Below are positions 1 through 9,208 of a DNA stretch of 64,000 nt, in pieces. The position numbers and the translations under genes are program-made. The notes under the pieces are model-generated. The model was not told the origin of the DNA. It saw only the letters and a list, made by a program, of their open reading frames with translations, and made no database searches. Numbering within the stretch: position 1 is the stretch's first letter; every line of letters starts with the position of its first letter. The stretch is from Azoarcus sp. L1K30 (GTDB taxonomy: Bacteria > Pseudomonadota > Gammaproteobacteria > Burkholderiales > Rhodocyclaceae). The DNA lies in assembly GCF_018122735.1 (NCBI RefSeq), contig NZ_JAGRRD010000001.1, positions 1,702,081 to 1,766,080 on the forward strand, given 5' to 3'.

Positions 1-1527
1 CGCCGGCACCGTAATGACCCATGCTGCGGCAATCCGGATCAGTTGCGAGCGCTTCACCAGTTGCCGCTTGTAGACCTTGCGCAAGCCACGACGCTCGCCC
101 TTGGAGAAATTGGCCGGATCCTGGCGGCGCTTGGAGCGCGCCTTGAGATCCTTGAGCATTTCACCCTTCTCGTCGATCGAGGCCTTGTTGAACACGACCA
201 GGAAAGCATCGATTGCAGCCTGGTCGCCTTCCGGGTGGTGGGCCTTGATCTCGGCCATCATGCGGTCGTAGTTGCTCTTCAAATATTCGCGCAGAAAACC
301 GACACCGAACACCCCCCCGACCGCGATATGCGTGGAACTGACCGGCAGTCCGAGCTGACTGGCGACAATCACCGTGATCGTGGCCGACATGGCGATGCAG
401 TAGGCGCGCATCTGATCGAGCTCGGTGATCTCCGAACCGACGGTACGGATGACCTTGGGACCGAACAGGGCCAGCCCCAGCGCAATGCCAAGCGCGCCGA
501 CCCCCATGACCCACACCGGGATGGCTGCGCTGTCGTTGATCGCGCCGCCCGATGTCACGACATCGACGATGGCGGCCAGCGGCCCGACCGCGTTGGCGAC
601 GTCGTTGGAGCCGTGCGCAAAACTGAGCAAGGCGGCGGCAAAGATCAGCGGCAGCGTAAACAGCTTGTTCACGTCCCCCTTGGTGTTGGCAATGACATTG
701 CCAATGCGGTTCGCGCGCTGCCGCACGAGCAGGAACACGACGACGGAAAACCCCAGGCTGTAGAGTGCAGCCGCCATGAAGCTCAGTTTCCAGACCTTGC
801 CCAGGCCCTTGAGCAGGATATAGGTCCCGAAGCTCCAGGCCATGAAGGCGATCAGCATGGGCACCATCTTGCGCGCCGCCGCCGCCATGTCCGGCTGATA
901 GGTGATGCTGCGCTTGATCAGATACAGGAAGCCGGCCGCAACCACCCCGCCCAGCACCGGCGAAATCACCCAGCTCGATGCGATCGCGGACATCGACCCC
1001 CAGTTCACGATGTCGAAGCCCTTCGCGGCCACCCCGGCGCCGAGCACGGCACCGACGATCGAGTGCGTGGTGGACACCGGCGCACCCACCGCAGTGGCGA
1101 AATTCAGCCACAAGGCACCTGCCAGCAAGGCGGCAAGCATGACCCACACGAAAGTCTCGGCGGAGTCGCGCAGCATGTCCGGGTTGATGATGCCGCTACG
1201 GATGGTGCCGACCACCTCGCCGCCGGCAATCAGGGCACCAGCGGCCTCGAAAATGGCCGCAATGGCCAGCGCCCCGCCCAGCGTCAGCGCCTTCGAGCCG
1301 ACCGCAGGACCGACGTTATTGGCAACGTCGTTTGCACCGATGTTCATCGCCATGTAGCCGCCGATTACCGCCGCGATGACCAGCACGATGCTACCTTCGC
1401 CCTGACCGCGGATGGCGGTGTACAGCATCACGCAAACGATGAAGATCAGGGCAAAGCCGATCCGGAACAATTCGCCACGACCTTGCTCGGTCGCGCGTTC
1501 GATGTCTTTGATGTCTTGCAGATCCAC
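1..1527 (-). CDS. inorganic phosphate transporter, PiT family (partial, runs off left edge)
   Basis: Low-affinity, cation-coupled phosphate permease of the inner membrane. The leftward reading frame is open from the window edge to about 1527 and encodes at least 509 residues. The two inverted PiT repeats are recognisable: GANDVANNVGP and VSTTHSIVGAV in the first half, GSNDVANAVGPL and VSSTHIAVGGVFGVG in the second, separated by hydrophobic segments. The C-terminus lies beyond base 1. No ATG fits in frame; a GTG at 1527 (VDLQDIKDIERATEQ) is the most natural start but has no clear ribosome site, so the N-terminus is uncertain. A DUF47-type partner gene is not visible upstream. Confidence 0.9.
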   Translation of the reverse strand, partial: MDLQDIKDIERATEQGRGELFRIGFALIFIVCVMLYTAIRGQGEGSIVLVIAAVIGGYMAMNIGANDVANNVGPAVGSKALTLGGALAIAAIFEAAGALIAGGEVVGTIRSGIINPDMLRDSAETFVWVMLAALLAGALWLNFATAVGAPVSTTHSIVGAVLGAGVAAKGFDIVNWGSMSAIASSWVISPVLGGVVAAGFLYLIKRSITYQPDMAAAARKMVPMLIAFMAWSFGTYILLKGLGKVWKLSFMAAALYSLGFSVVVFLLVRQRANRIGNVIANTKGDVNKLFTLPLIFAAALLSFAHGSNDVANAVGPLAAIVDVVTSGGAINDSAAIPVWVMGVGALGIALGLALFGPKVIRTVGSEITELDQMRAYCIAMSATITVIVASQLGLPVSSTHIAVGGVFGVGFLREYLKSNYDRMMAEIKAHHPEGDQAAIDAFLVVFNKASIDEKGEMLKDLKARSKRRQDPANFSKGERRGLRKVYKRQLVKRSQLIRIAAAWVITVPA

Positions 1528-1667
1528 GCCGAATATCCGGAAATCGGAAAGGCGCCATTGTTTCAGAAAAGTGACAAGTCCCCAACGACAACCGGCAATT
1601 AAGGGCTGCGGGCCGGTCAAGGACGCGGCGTTGACGCCACAGATGCAGGGCGGCGGCGCGTCGTCAT

Positions 1668-2021
1668 TCAGAGCCGGTCGTACTTGTCGGACCGCCCACG
1701 CGCCTTTTCTGCCGGATAACGCGCCGCATTGATCACCAGCTTGCGGCGTGCGGCATCGGCGAGATCGACATTCAGCACGTCGGCCAGACGCACCAGGTAC
1801 AGTAGTACATCGGCGAGCTCGAGTGCGACTGCCTCGCGGGTATCTTCATCGAGCGCGCCAGATTGCTCGGCACTCAACCACTGGAAGTGCTCGATCACCT
1901 CGCCCGCTTCGCCCGCCAGTGCCATCGCCAGGTTCTTGGGTGTATGGAAGGGCCCCCAGTCGCGCTCGTCCGCAAACCGGCGCAGGCTGTCGCGCAATTC
2001 GTGAAGAGCGTCCACTTTCAT
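1668..2021 (-). CDS. MazG-like nucleotide pyrophosphohydrolase
   Basis: Small (117 aa) all-alpha NTP pyrophosphohydrolase of the MazG/RS21-C6 (dCTPase) type, expected to hydrolyse (d)NTPs to monophosphates and pyrophosphate as a house-cleaning enzyme in the cytoplasm. The metal-binding signature is visible: ALAGEAGEVIEHFQW supplies the E-x-x-E part and LELADVLLYLVRLAD the E-x-x-D part. The length matches the single-domain family. Its ATG overlaps the TGA stop of rlmJ, so the two are probably translated from one message. Substrate preference cannot be read from the sequence. Confidence 0.88.
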   Translation of the reverse strand: MKVDALHELRDSLRRFADERDWGPFHTPKNLAMALAGEAGEVIEHFQWLSAEQSGALDEDTREAVALELADVLLYLVRLADVLNVDLADAARRKLVINAARYPAEKARGRSDKYDRL

Positions 2022-2863
2022 TCGATGTGATGCTCCAGGTCGAAACCGGCCTCAGCATCCTCGCCCAGCACCTCGACCAGCCACGGCATGACCGCCTCGA
2101 GGCGCTCGGGCAGCACCCAGGGTGGATTGATTACGAACAGCCCGCTGCCGAACATGCCGAAACCATCCTTGGGCGCCCCCTTCACCGCGAGGCGCACGTC
2201 CAGCCAACTTTCCGCCCCAAGGGCAGCCAGCCGCTCGGGCAATTGCCGCGCTTCGGGTCGCGCCAGCAGCGGATACCACAGCGCGTAGGTTCCGGTCGGA
2301 AAGCGACGCATGGCATCGCGCAGGGTATCGACCGCATGGCGATAGTCGTCCTTCACCTCGTACGGCGGGTCGATCAGCACCACCGCACGGCGCGAGGGCG
2401 GCGGCAGAAGGGACCGCAGGCCGGAGAAGCCATCCGCCTTGCGGACCTGCACGCGGTCGGGTTCGGTGGAAAAGGTCTGCTGCAGCGACACCGTGTCGGC
2501 CGGATGCAGCTCGAACAGGCGCAACCGGTCTTGCGGTCGCGCCACCGTCATCGCCAATGCGGGCGATCCCGGATAGAACACCAGCCGACCGTGCGGGTTG
2601 AACTGGCGCACCGCCTTGACATAGGCTTCGAGCGGCGCCGGCAGATCGTCACGGTCCCACAGGCGAGCGACACCATCGACGAACTCCGACGTTTTTTCCG
2701 CCTGCTCGGCATCGAGCGCATAGCAGCCGGCGCCAGCGTGGGTGTCGATGTACATCCACGGCTTGTCTTTGCGATTGTAGTAGTCGAGCAGTTCAAGCAA
2801 CACGAAGTGCTTGAGCACATCGGCATGATTGCCGGCATGAAAGGCGTGGCGATAACTGAGCAT
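2018..2863 (-). CDS. rlmJ: 23S rRNA (adenine(2030)-N(6))-methyltransferase
   Basis: RlmJ makes m6A at position 2030 of 23S rRNA from S-adenosylmethionine. The N-terminus MLSYRHAFHAGNHADVLKH is highly characteristic of the family, and VLIDPPYEVKDDY holds the DPPY catalytic motif of N6-adenine methyltransferases. The product is 281 aa, the usual RlmJ length. A longer open frame exists upstream, but the conserved N-terminus fixes the start at 2863. The gene is divergent from the FAD oxidoreductase at 3006, leaving about 140 bases for both promoters, and overlaps the MazG-like gene downstream. Confidence 0.95.
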   Translation of the reverse strand: MLSYRHAFHAGNHADVLKHFVLLELLDYYNRKDKPWMYIDTHAGAGCYALDAEQAEKTSEFVDGVARLWDRDDLPAPLEAYVKAVRQFNPHGRLVFYPGSPALAMTVARPQDRLRLFELHPADTVSLQQTFSTEPDRVQVRKADGFSGLRSLLPPPSRRAVVLIDPPYEVKDDYRHAVDTLRDAMRRFPTGTYALWYPLLARPEARQLPERLAALGAESWLDVRLAVKGAPKDGFGMFGSGLFVINPPWVLPERLEAVMPWLVEVLGEDAEAGFDLEHHIE

Positions 2864-3005
2864 GGGCACAAACGGAGAGCGAAGGCGTGGAATGCTACCA
2901 CCGCCAGCCGCGCTCAGGCGTTGCACCGCTGCTGCGCGCTGCCAATCCGGTTTACAATCCGTGCTTCTGGCGAGTCGATCGCCCATTGCCATTACCGGAT
3001 CACCC

Positions 3006-4610
3006 ATGCTGCGAATCACCGAGCTCAGACTGCCTCTTGACCATCCCGAGGAGGCGCTCAAGTCGGCCATCATCGAACGTCTGGGCATTGCGGCGACCGA
3101 GCTGCGCGCCTTCACCGTATTCAAGCGCAGCTACGACGCCCGCAAGGCGGCGGCGCTGAGTTTCATCTACACGATCGATCTGGCGGTCGCCAATGAGGCC
3201 ACCGTGCTGACGCGTTTTGCCGGCGACCGACACGTCAATCCGGCGCCGGATACGACCTACCACTTCGTCACCCAGGCGCCGGCCACGATGGCCACTCGCC
3301 CGGTGATCGTCGGATTCGGCCCCTGCGGCATCTTCGCCGCACTCGTGCTGGCGCAGATGGGATTCCGCCCCATCGTGCTCGAGCGCGGCAAGGCGGTGCG
3401 TGAGCGCACGCAGGACACCTGGGGCCTGTGGAGAAAAAAGGTACTCAATCCGGAGTCGAACGTGCAGTTCGGCGAAGGGGGTGCCGGCACCTTTTCCGAC
3501 GGCAAGCTCTACAGCCAGATCAAGGATCCCAAGCACTACGGCCGCAAGGTGCTTACCGAGTTCGTCAAGGCAGGCGCACCAGAAGAAATCCTGTACGTGA
3601 GCAAGCCGCACATCGGTACCTTCCGTCTCGTGGGCATGGTTGAAACCATGCGTGCCGAGATCGAGTCGCTCGGTGGCGAGATCCGTTTCCAGCAGCGTGT
3701 CACCGACGTCCGCATCGAGGATGGTCATATTCGCGCGGTCGTGCTGGCCGGCGGCGAAGAGATTCGCACCGATCGCGTAGTCCTTGCCCTTGGCCACAGC
3801 GCGCGCGACACGGTCGAGATGCTGCACGAGCGCGGTGTATTCATGGAGGCCAAGCCATTCTCGGTGGGGTTCCGTATCGAGCATCCGCAGTCGCTGATCG
3901 ACAGGGCCCGGCTGGGAAAACATGCCGGACACCCGCTGCTCGGCGCGGCCGACTACAAGATCGTGCACCATGCCCGAAACGGACGCTCGGTGTATAGCTT
4001 CTGCATGTGCCCCGGCGGCACGGTGGTTGCCGCCACGTCAGAGCCCAACCGCGTGGTCACCAACGGCATGAGCCAGTATTCGCGCAACGAACGCAACGCC
4101 AATGCCGGTATCGTGGTCGGCATCACCCCGGCGGACTACCCCGGTGGCCCGCTGGCCGGCATCGCCCTGCAGCGCGAACTCGAATCACGCGCCTTCGTGC
4201 TCGGCGGCGGCACCTACGAGGCACCTGGACAACTGGTGGGAGATTTCATTGCCGGCCGCCCGTCGACCGCACTGGGTTCGGTCGAGCCTTCTTACAAGCC
4301 CGGCGTCAGGCTCGGAGACCTGTCGACCGCCCTGCCCGCCTACGCCATCGAAGCCATGCGCGAGGCGCTGCCTGCGTTCGAGCGCCAGATCAAGGGCTTC
4401 GCCATGCACGATGCGGTACTGACCGGGGTCGAGACACGCACCTCGTCCCCGGTACGGATCACACGCGGGGAAGACCTTCAGAGTCTGAACGTGAAAGGGC
4501 TCTATCCTGCGGGCGAAGGGGCGGGTTACGCAGGTGGCATCCTGTCTGCGGGCGTTGATGGAATTCGTGTGGCGGAAGCCGTGGCCTGCGACATCAACAA
4601 AGCGGCTTGA
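3006..4610 (+). CDS. NAD(P)/FAD-dependent oxidoreductase (COG2509-type dehydrogenase)
   Basis: Predicted FAD flavoprotein of 534 aa in the uncharacterised FAD-dependent dehydrogenase family. After a roughly 95-residue N-terminal alpha/beta domain comes the dinucleotide-binding motif VIVGFGPCGIFAALVLAQMG. The segment FGEGGAGTFSDGKLYSQIKD and the C-terminal GLYPAGEGAGYAGGILSAG (FAD ribityl/flavin contact) are typical of this family. The start at 3006 (MLRITELRLPLDHPEEAL) matches the family N-terminus better than the open frame upstream. The physiological substrate is not known for the family. It seems to be a single-gene unit. Confidence 0.85.
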   Translation: MLRITELRLPLDHPEEALKSAIIERLGIAATELRAFTVFKRSYDARKAAALSFIYTIDLAVANEATVLTRFAGDRHVNPAPDTTYHFVTQAPATMATRPVIVGFGPCGIFAALVLAQMGFRPIVLERGKAVRERTQDTWGLWRKKVLNPESNVQFGEGGAGTFSDGKLYSQIKDPKHYGRKVLTEFVKAGAPEEILYVSKPHIGTFRLVGMVETMRAEIESLGGEIRFQQRVTDVRIEDGHIRAVVLAGGEEIRTDRVVLALGHSARDTVEMLHERGVFMEAKPFSVGFRIEHPQSLIDRARLGKHAGHPLLGAADYKIVHHARNGRSVYSFCMCPGGTVVAATSEPNRVVTNGMSQYSRNERNANAGIVVGITPADYPGGPLAGIALQRELESRAFVLGGGTYEAPGQLVGDFIAGRPSTALGSVEPSYKPGVRLGDLSTALPAYAIEAMREALPAFERQIKGFAMHDAVLTGVETRTSSPVRITRGEDLQSLNVKGLYPAGEGAGYAGGILSAGVDGIRVAEAVACDINKAA

Positions 4611-4639
4611 AAGTCGCGCGTCTTCGCTGCAAAGGCGAT

Positions 4640-4657
4640 TGGCAGAATCAACTGCCA
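4640..4657. repeat. short perfect inverted repeat (possible operator or weak terminator)
   Basis: TGGCAG and CTGCCA form perfect 6-base arms around a 6-base loop, 30 bases after the oxidoreductase stop and 115 bases before the glycosyltransferase start. No T-run follows, so it is not a convincing intrinsic terminator; a protein-binding site is an alternative. Nothing else is evident in the 161-base gap. Confidence 0.3.
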
Positions 4658-4771
4658 CGATGCCTGGCCTCAGCATGAATTGCGGCGCCCGGCGTAAACG
4701 GGTTACATTTGCGCCCACACAACACCGGCCAGACACGCGAAGACTTGTCGCGCGAGTCAGATACCCCATCC

Positions 4772-6589
4772 ATGCGCGTACTCCACATCGGCAAGTTCTT
4801 CCCGCCCGACCCCGGCGGCATGGAAACGTTTCTGGCCGACCTCGCCGAGGCCCAGCGCGCTGCGGGCGATGAGAGTTTTGCTCTTGTACATGGCACCCCC
4901 ATGGACGAAGATCCGTCATGGCTGATCAGGGTCCCCGTTTCGCGGCAAATCCTCTATACGCCGATTGCACCAGCATTCCGCGCCCATCTGAAGTCAGCCA
5001 TCCGGCGCATCAAACCGGACGTCCTGCATCTGCACATGCCAAACCCGTCAGCGTTTTGGGCGCTCACGCTGTCGGAAGCATGCGATATTCCGTGGGTGGT
5101 GCACTGGCATTCGGATGTAATCCCGACACTTCGACGCTCTGCGCTGTCTCTCGCATATCAAGTCTATCGCCCCTTCGAGCAAGCCGTTCTGAAGCGTGCG
5201 CAGCACGTCATCGTAACCTCGCCGGACTATTTGGCCGCTTCAGTCCCATTGCAACGCTGGCGCGACAAATGTCGTATGGTTCCGCTTGCGCTCGACACAC
5301 GGAAGCTGCCTGCACACCCACCTGGCCTGGCCGTTGACCCCTGGCCCGCGGGCACATTTCGATTACTGTCGGTAGGCCGCCTCTCGCATTACAAGGGGTA
5401 TCAGACACTGATAGACGCGGTCGCCGGCATGGATGGCGTCCATCTGGTGATTGCAGGCGATGGCGAAGATCGGCTTGCACTTCAGGCGCACATAAAGGCG
5501 CAGGGGCGTGACGCGAGGACAACCCTCGTCGGGCGGATCGATGAGAGTACCAAACATGCGCTGCTCGCCCAGTGCGACGCGTTTTGCCTGGCCTCACGAG
5601 AACGTACCGAAGCGTTCGGCATTGCGGTCATGGAAGCGATGTATTACGCCCGCCCATGCCTCGTCAGTGCGCTGTCGGGCTCTGCCCTCCCCTGGTTGGT
5701 CACTAGCAGCCAAGCCGGACTGACCGTACCGGTAGGCGATCTGCCACGGTGGCGAGCGGCAATCAGCACATTGCGTGCCGATCCTGACCTCGCGGCAATC
5801 GCCGGCACCCGAGGTCGAGCGGCAATTCTCAAGCGCTTCGACATCGCGCCCTCAACGGCCGCAATACGCTCGATCTACCCCCGACCCGAAATCGATCCAG
5901 TTCGCTTCAGCCAACCGCTCGTCGTGATTCCGGCACGGAATGAAGCCCCGACGATCGAGGGCGTCATCGCGGCCGTGAGAGCCCAAGGACTGCACCACAT
6001 TGTCGTGGTGAGTGACCAAAGCACGGATGATACGGCGGCCATCGCCCGTGCAGCCGATGCGGTGGTTCTTGAACCGGTTCTGTCCGTCGGTGCTTGGGGA
6101 GCGATGCAAACCGGTATCCGTTATGCAATGCGCAACGGATACCGTCAAGTGATCACCCTGCATGCGAACGGCCAACACGAGCCCAGCTGCCTTCCGGAAA
6201 TACTCGCGGCAGCAATGACCGCCGACGTCGTGATCGGCGCTTCCACCGGACACGGCAGCCGGACTCGTCGTCTGGCGTGGTCTTACTTCAGGACGATCTC
6301 CGGATTTCGTATCGACGACCTGACTTCCGGACTACGCTGCTATAGTCGAGCAGCATGTGAAATACTGGCAAGCGAAGAGGCAACACTCCTCGACTACAAG
6401 GACCTTGGGGTCCTGCTCTTACTACGCAACGCCGGGCTGTCGATCATGGAGGTGCCTGTCGAGATGCACCCTCGCGCGAGTGTATCTCCGCGCGTCTTTA
6501 CCGGCTGGGCGCGAATCGCCCGGTACATGATGGAGAGCACACTGCTTTGCATCTCGCGCGGGCATCCAAAACACTTCCTTAAGCAATGA
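4772..6589 (+). CDS. bifunctional-type glycosyltransferase: GT4 domain fused to a GT2 domain
   Basis: Protein of 605 aa with two glycosyltransferase folds. Residues 1-370 are GT-B family 4: N-terminal MRVLHIGKFFPPDPGGMETF, the acceptor-side region with HWHSD, the donor-side SVGRLSHYKGYQTLIDAV, and the E-x7-E motif (E280, E288). Residues 380-605 resemble a GT-A family 2 domain of the DPM1/polyprenyl-phosphate type (VVIPARNEAPTIEGVIAAV). In this second domain the usual DADGQH metal motif reads HANGQH (H464, N466), so both acidic residues are lost and catalysis is doubtful. The start at 4772 fits the family N-terminus. The stop overlaps the ATG of the DUF2304 gene. First gene of the glycan region. 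Confidence 0.88.
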   Translation: MRVLHIGKFFPPDPGGMETFLADLAEAQRAAGDESFALVHGTPMDEDPSWLIRVPVSRQILYTPIAPAFRAHLKSAIRRIKPDVLHLHMPNPSAFWALTLSEACDIPWVVHWHSDVIPTLRRSALSLAYQVYRPFEQAVLKRAQHVIVTSPDYLAASVPLQRWRDKCRMVPLALDTRKLPAHPPGLAVDPWPAGTFRLLSVGRLSHYKGYQTLIDAVAGMDGVHLVIAGDGEDRLALQAHIKAQGRDARTTLVGRIDESTKHALLAQCDAFCLASRERTEAFGIAVMEAMYYARPCLVSALSGSALPWLVTSSQAGLTVPVGDLPRWRAAISTLRADPDLAAIAGTRGRAAILKRFDIAPSTAAIRSIYPRPEIDPVRFSQPLVVIPARNEAPTIEGVIAAVRAQGLHHIVVVSDQSTDDTAAIARAADAVVLEPVLSVGAWGAMQTGIRYAMRNGYRQVITLHANGQHEPSCLPEILAAAMTADVVIGASTGHGSRTRRLAWSYFRTISGFRIDDLTSGLRCYSRAACEILASEEATLLDYKDLGVLLLLRNAGLSIMEVPVEMHPRASVSPRVFTGWARIARYMMESTLLCISRGHPKHFLKQ

Positions 6590-6939
6590 CACCCTTCCAC
6601 CTGACGACGACATTACTGGGATTCGGGCTTGCCATCACCATCATTGCACTGGTCCGACGCGATAAATTGCAGGCACGCCAAGGGGTATTCTGGATCTTTG
6701 TAGCGGCCGCCGCCGCGTTGCTGGGCGTATGGCCGGGTCTTATCGATCGTCTGGCCCTCACCGTTGGCATCAGCTACGCCCCAACGCTACTGCTGCTGGC
6801 CGCAGTCATCGTCCTGCTGATCAAGTCCTTGCAGAGCGACATTGAACTGGCGCGACTCGAGCGCCAGCTGCGCCGTCTGAACCAACGTTTGGCCTTGTCC
6901 GAATTCGAGCGCCCGAACCAGAAGAATCCAGACGATTGA
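6586..6939 (+). CDS. DUF2304 membrane protein
   Basis: 117-aa protein with three hydrophobic segments (about residues 5-22, 34-52 and 60-80) followed by a charged, coiled-coil-like tail (SDIELARLERQLRRLNQRLA). This is the layout of DUF2304 proteins, which are regularly encoded beside GT2 polyprenyl-phosphate glycosyltransferases and are presumed to help them at the membrane. The ATG overlaps the stop of the upstream GT4-GT2 gene (ATGA), so translational coupling is likely. The gene ends 31 bases from the convergent end of the leftward glycan block. Confidence 0.75.
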   Translation: MTPFHLTTTLLGFGLAITIIALVRRDKLQARQGVFWIFVAAAAALLGVWPGLIDRLALTVGISYAPTLLLLAAVIVLLIKSLQSDIELARLERQLRRLNQRLALSEFERPNQKNPDD

Positions 6940-6970
6940 ATTTACCCGGCAGGACCGCCATGCTGAACCG

Positions 6971-8539
6971 TCATCGACCAAGCGACGCTGCCAGCCATCG
7001 CCCGATACGGCGTTCTATTCTGTAGAGCGACGTGCTCTGGTACCTTGCGCGCACACTGGCCCGCAACCAGAGCAGACGACTCCTCCATGGAGACGCTTGA
7101 TGCGACTCAAGCGTGCGGTAGGGCGCGGTGAACTGCGCATCCGCTGCAATGATCGACTTCGGCAAGAGAATGGCGTCGTCTATGCCGTAATCGAGTTGAT
7201 GGAGCAGAGATGGGCGCACATGGCCTTTTGCCACCTCATCTTCAACGAAACCTCTCGATATGGCCCCCTCCTGTAGCGCCTGACGAAGCGTCCTGACCCA
7301 AAGGTAGCCCAGCGCATTCAGGTGCGACACCCACGGTTGCGTGTTCATGTCGGTATAGTGCAGCAAGGCCGTCTGGCCCGCTTTGTACGTTTCCAGCGCA
7401 TTCCAGTCGGGTTCGATTACCGCGTTTGCGTGGGCGAGCGAAAAATCGTACATCAACTGTTCGTAGCTCAATTCGCCGGCGTCCAGCGCACCTACAATAT
7501 CTTGAATACTCCATTCGAGCCGGCTGCAATCCATCACCATCACGCTGTACTGAGGCTTTCGACCACTGGAAGTACTCGAATATGCGGATAGCACATTGGC
7601 CGTTCCGAACGGGCGACGCCAAAGATCTACGATATCCCTGAATACGAGCATGTCAGAATCGAGATAGATTGCACGACCAGCGAAACCGCACACCTCGGGA
7701 ATGATGAAGCGCTGAAACGAAAAGGGCGTACGAGCACGATTCTCCGGCGCAATCGGCTTCGGGATGGAGATACCCGCGTCGCACAAGGGGACGACTACGA
7801 CCGTGCTGCTTGCGTGCTTTTTGATCGAGTACTCAAGCACCTTTACCGGCAACGCCTCACTGGCGCTTGACGCGACGCAGACGCGAATCGGCGTTTCCAT
7901 GTCCAGCGGAGCATAATCCACGCCCGTCCTTGCGATGACCGTCGCGAAGGATTCGAATTGACGGTCAAAGCTCCGATGCCCGTTGGCCAACAGAGATACG
8001 GATGTCAGATCAGAGAACTCTGCGCTGTAGGTCGTGCCGCCATCGACACCCAAAGATCGCACTTGCCTGACGCCAGCCGTAGCCAGCAGGTCGAAGGCGG
8101 CTTCCGAGCTGAAATAGTACGCCGAGATGACCGGGTAATCACCGCGCCTTACGGGAGACGAACTCAGGTCGTACCAATACAAGCGTCCTTCCGCTGCAAG
8201 CTTGGCCAGCGCCACATGGCGGGCAGCGAGAGTGAGCAGATCGGTGCGCCCCGCTTCGTGATTGAAATGTGGAAACCAGGGCAAGACAACGAGAATGTCC
8301 AGCCGTTCCGACAGCGTATCAGCGCACCGCTCGTAGGCATCGAAGTCGACGAAATGCGCTATGGCGACGGCTTCACATTCGCGCAGGCTGTCGTTCAAGG
8401 ACAGGACCTTGTACTGAGACAGATCATAGTTGCCCCTTGACGCAAAACTCGGCCCTTTGCCCAGAATGAGCCATGGCCTCTCCAGCACCTCGGGGTGATC
8501 GGTGAAGTGCTCGAAAATATGCCTAAGCGCAAGCGGCAT
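6971..8539 (-). CDS. two-domain protein: Rossmann-like (DUF115/sialyltransferase-like) + GT8-like glycosyltransferase
   Basis: 522-aa protein that joins two modules also found as separate genes in this block. Residues 1-210 (ILGKGPSFASRGNYDL, VLSLNDSL) resemble the 248-aa product at 14835-15581. Residues from about 215 to the end (VKVLEYSIKKHASS, AIYLDSDMLVF, QPWVSHLNALGYLWVRTL) resemble the GT8-like product at 14116-14838. DSD is the expected metal-binding DxD of GT8 enzymes. ATG 8539 was chosen over a TTG at 8563 because AGGTG lies just upstream and overlap with the preceding gene is avoided. Last gene of the leftward block; the transferred sugar is unknown. Confidence 0.72.
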   Translation of the reverse strand: MPLALRHIFEHFTDHPEVLERPWLILGKGPSFASRGNYDLSQYKVLSLNDSLRECEAVAIAHFVDFDAYERCADTLSERLDILVVLPWFPHFNHEAGRTDLLTLAARHVALAKLAAEGRLYWYDLSSSPVRRGDYPVISAYYFSSEAAFDLLATAGVRQVRSLGVDGGTTYSAEFSDLTSVSLLANGHRSFDRQFESFATVIARTGVDYAPLDMETPIRVCVASSASEALPVKVLEYSIKKHASSTVVVVPLCDAGISIPKPIAPENRARTPFSFQRFIIPEVCGFAGRAIYLDSDMLVFRDIVDLWRRPFGTANVLSAYSSTSSGRKPQYSVMVMDCSRLEWSIQDIVGALDAGELSYEQLMYDFSLAHANAVIEPDWNALETYKAGQTALLHYTDMNTQPWVSHLNALGYLWVRTLRQALQEGAISRGFVEDEVAKGHVRPSLLHQLDYGIDDAILLPKSIIAADAQFTAPYRTLESHQASPWRSRLLWLRASVRARYQSTSLYRIERRIGRWLAASLGR

Positions 8540-8546
8540 GACGCAC

Positions 8547-9206
8547 CTACTTCTTGAATCCAATCATATTGATCATCGCTGGTGCCAGCGAATATGCCGG
8601 TACGTCGCCACCCTCCAGCTTGTTTCGCTTGCGTTCCAGTTTTTCCTCACGCGACTTCGGCCGGAACAGGAAACGGTTCATCTTCTCCATGTTCCTGTTC
8701 CTGAGCGACAGCGTATCGCCCTCCTCGAGTGTGGAGACTGACGAGTATCTGTACTCCTGAAAGTCGATACCGGGAAACAGATAGCACACGGCTTCGGGTG
8801 TGAAGCGCCAAAGATCACCCGGATACCCGTGATACCGAAAAATAAAAGGCACGGATATGAAAATTGCACCACCCGGGCGTAACAATTGCGCGATATTGCG
8901 GCACGCACCGAAAACATCCGGAATGTGCTCGAGGAGGCTGATGCAGAAGACCGTATCGAACCTCCTGCCACCCAACGCTGCTTCGATCTGATCGAACGAT
9001 GCGGTGAGATCCAGAACGATATCGACGTTCTCGCCGGCCGCCATGTCGCATCCGGTAAAGTTGATCTCCTTGCCCTTGCCGATCAAGAGATTGCGGAGAT
9101 CCAGGTATGCATGCTCCTTGTATCTCTTCGAGCCAAGCTCGAGCACGTCGGTTCCGGCGTGGCCGATGTTCTTTGCAATCCATTCTGCTACGTTAGCCGA
9201 AGCCAT
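8547..9206 (-). CDS. class I SAM-dependent methyltransferase
   Basis: 219-aa methyltransferase. VLELGSKRYKEHAYLDL is motif I with the adjoining acidic residue, and FDTVFCISLLEHIPDVFGAC is the motif II region of the Methyltransf_11 type; LLRPGGAIFISVPFIFRYHG follows as motif III. The adjacent start codons at 9209 and 9206 are both possible. The second is preferred because AAGGA lies at a better distance from it, whereas the ATG at 9209 overlaps the TAA stop of the sulfotransferase gene. In a glycan export cluster an O-methyltransferase acting on a sugar or chain end is likely, but the acceptor is not evident. Confidence 0.82.
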   Translation of the reverse strand: MASANVAEWIAKNIGHAGTDVLELGSKRYKEHAYLDLRNLLIGKGKEINFTGCDMAAGENVDIVLDLTASFDQIEAALGGRRFDTVFCISLLEHIPDVFGACRNIAQLLRPGGAIFISVPFIFRYHGYPGDLWRFTPEAVCYLFPGIDFQEYRYSSVSTLEEGDTLSLRNRNMEKMNRFLFRPKSREEKLERKRNKLEGGDVPAYSLAPAMINMIGFKK

Positions 9207-9208
9207 CA

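Noticed and set aside
43-1602. 519-codon rightward open frame
   Set aside because: Lies antisense to the phosphate permease and is rich in His/Arg/Asp without any domain; a shadow of high-GC coding DNA.
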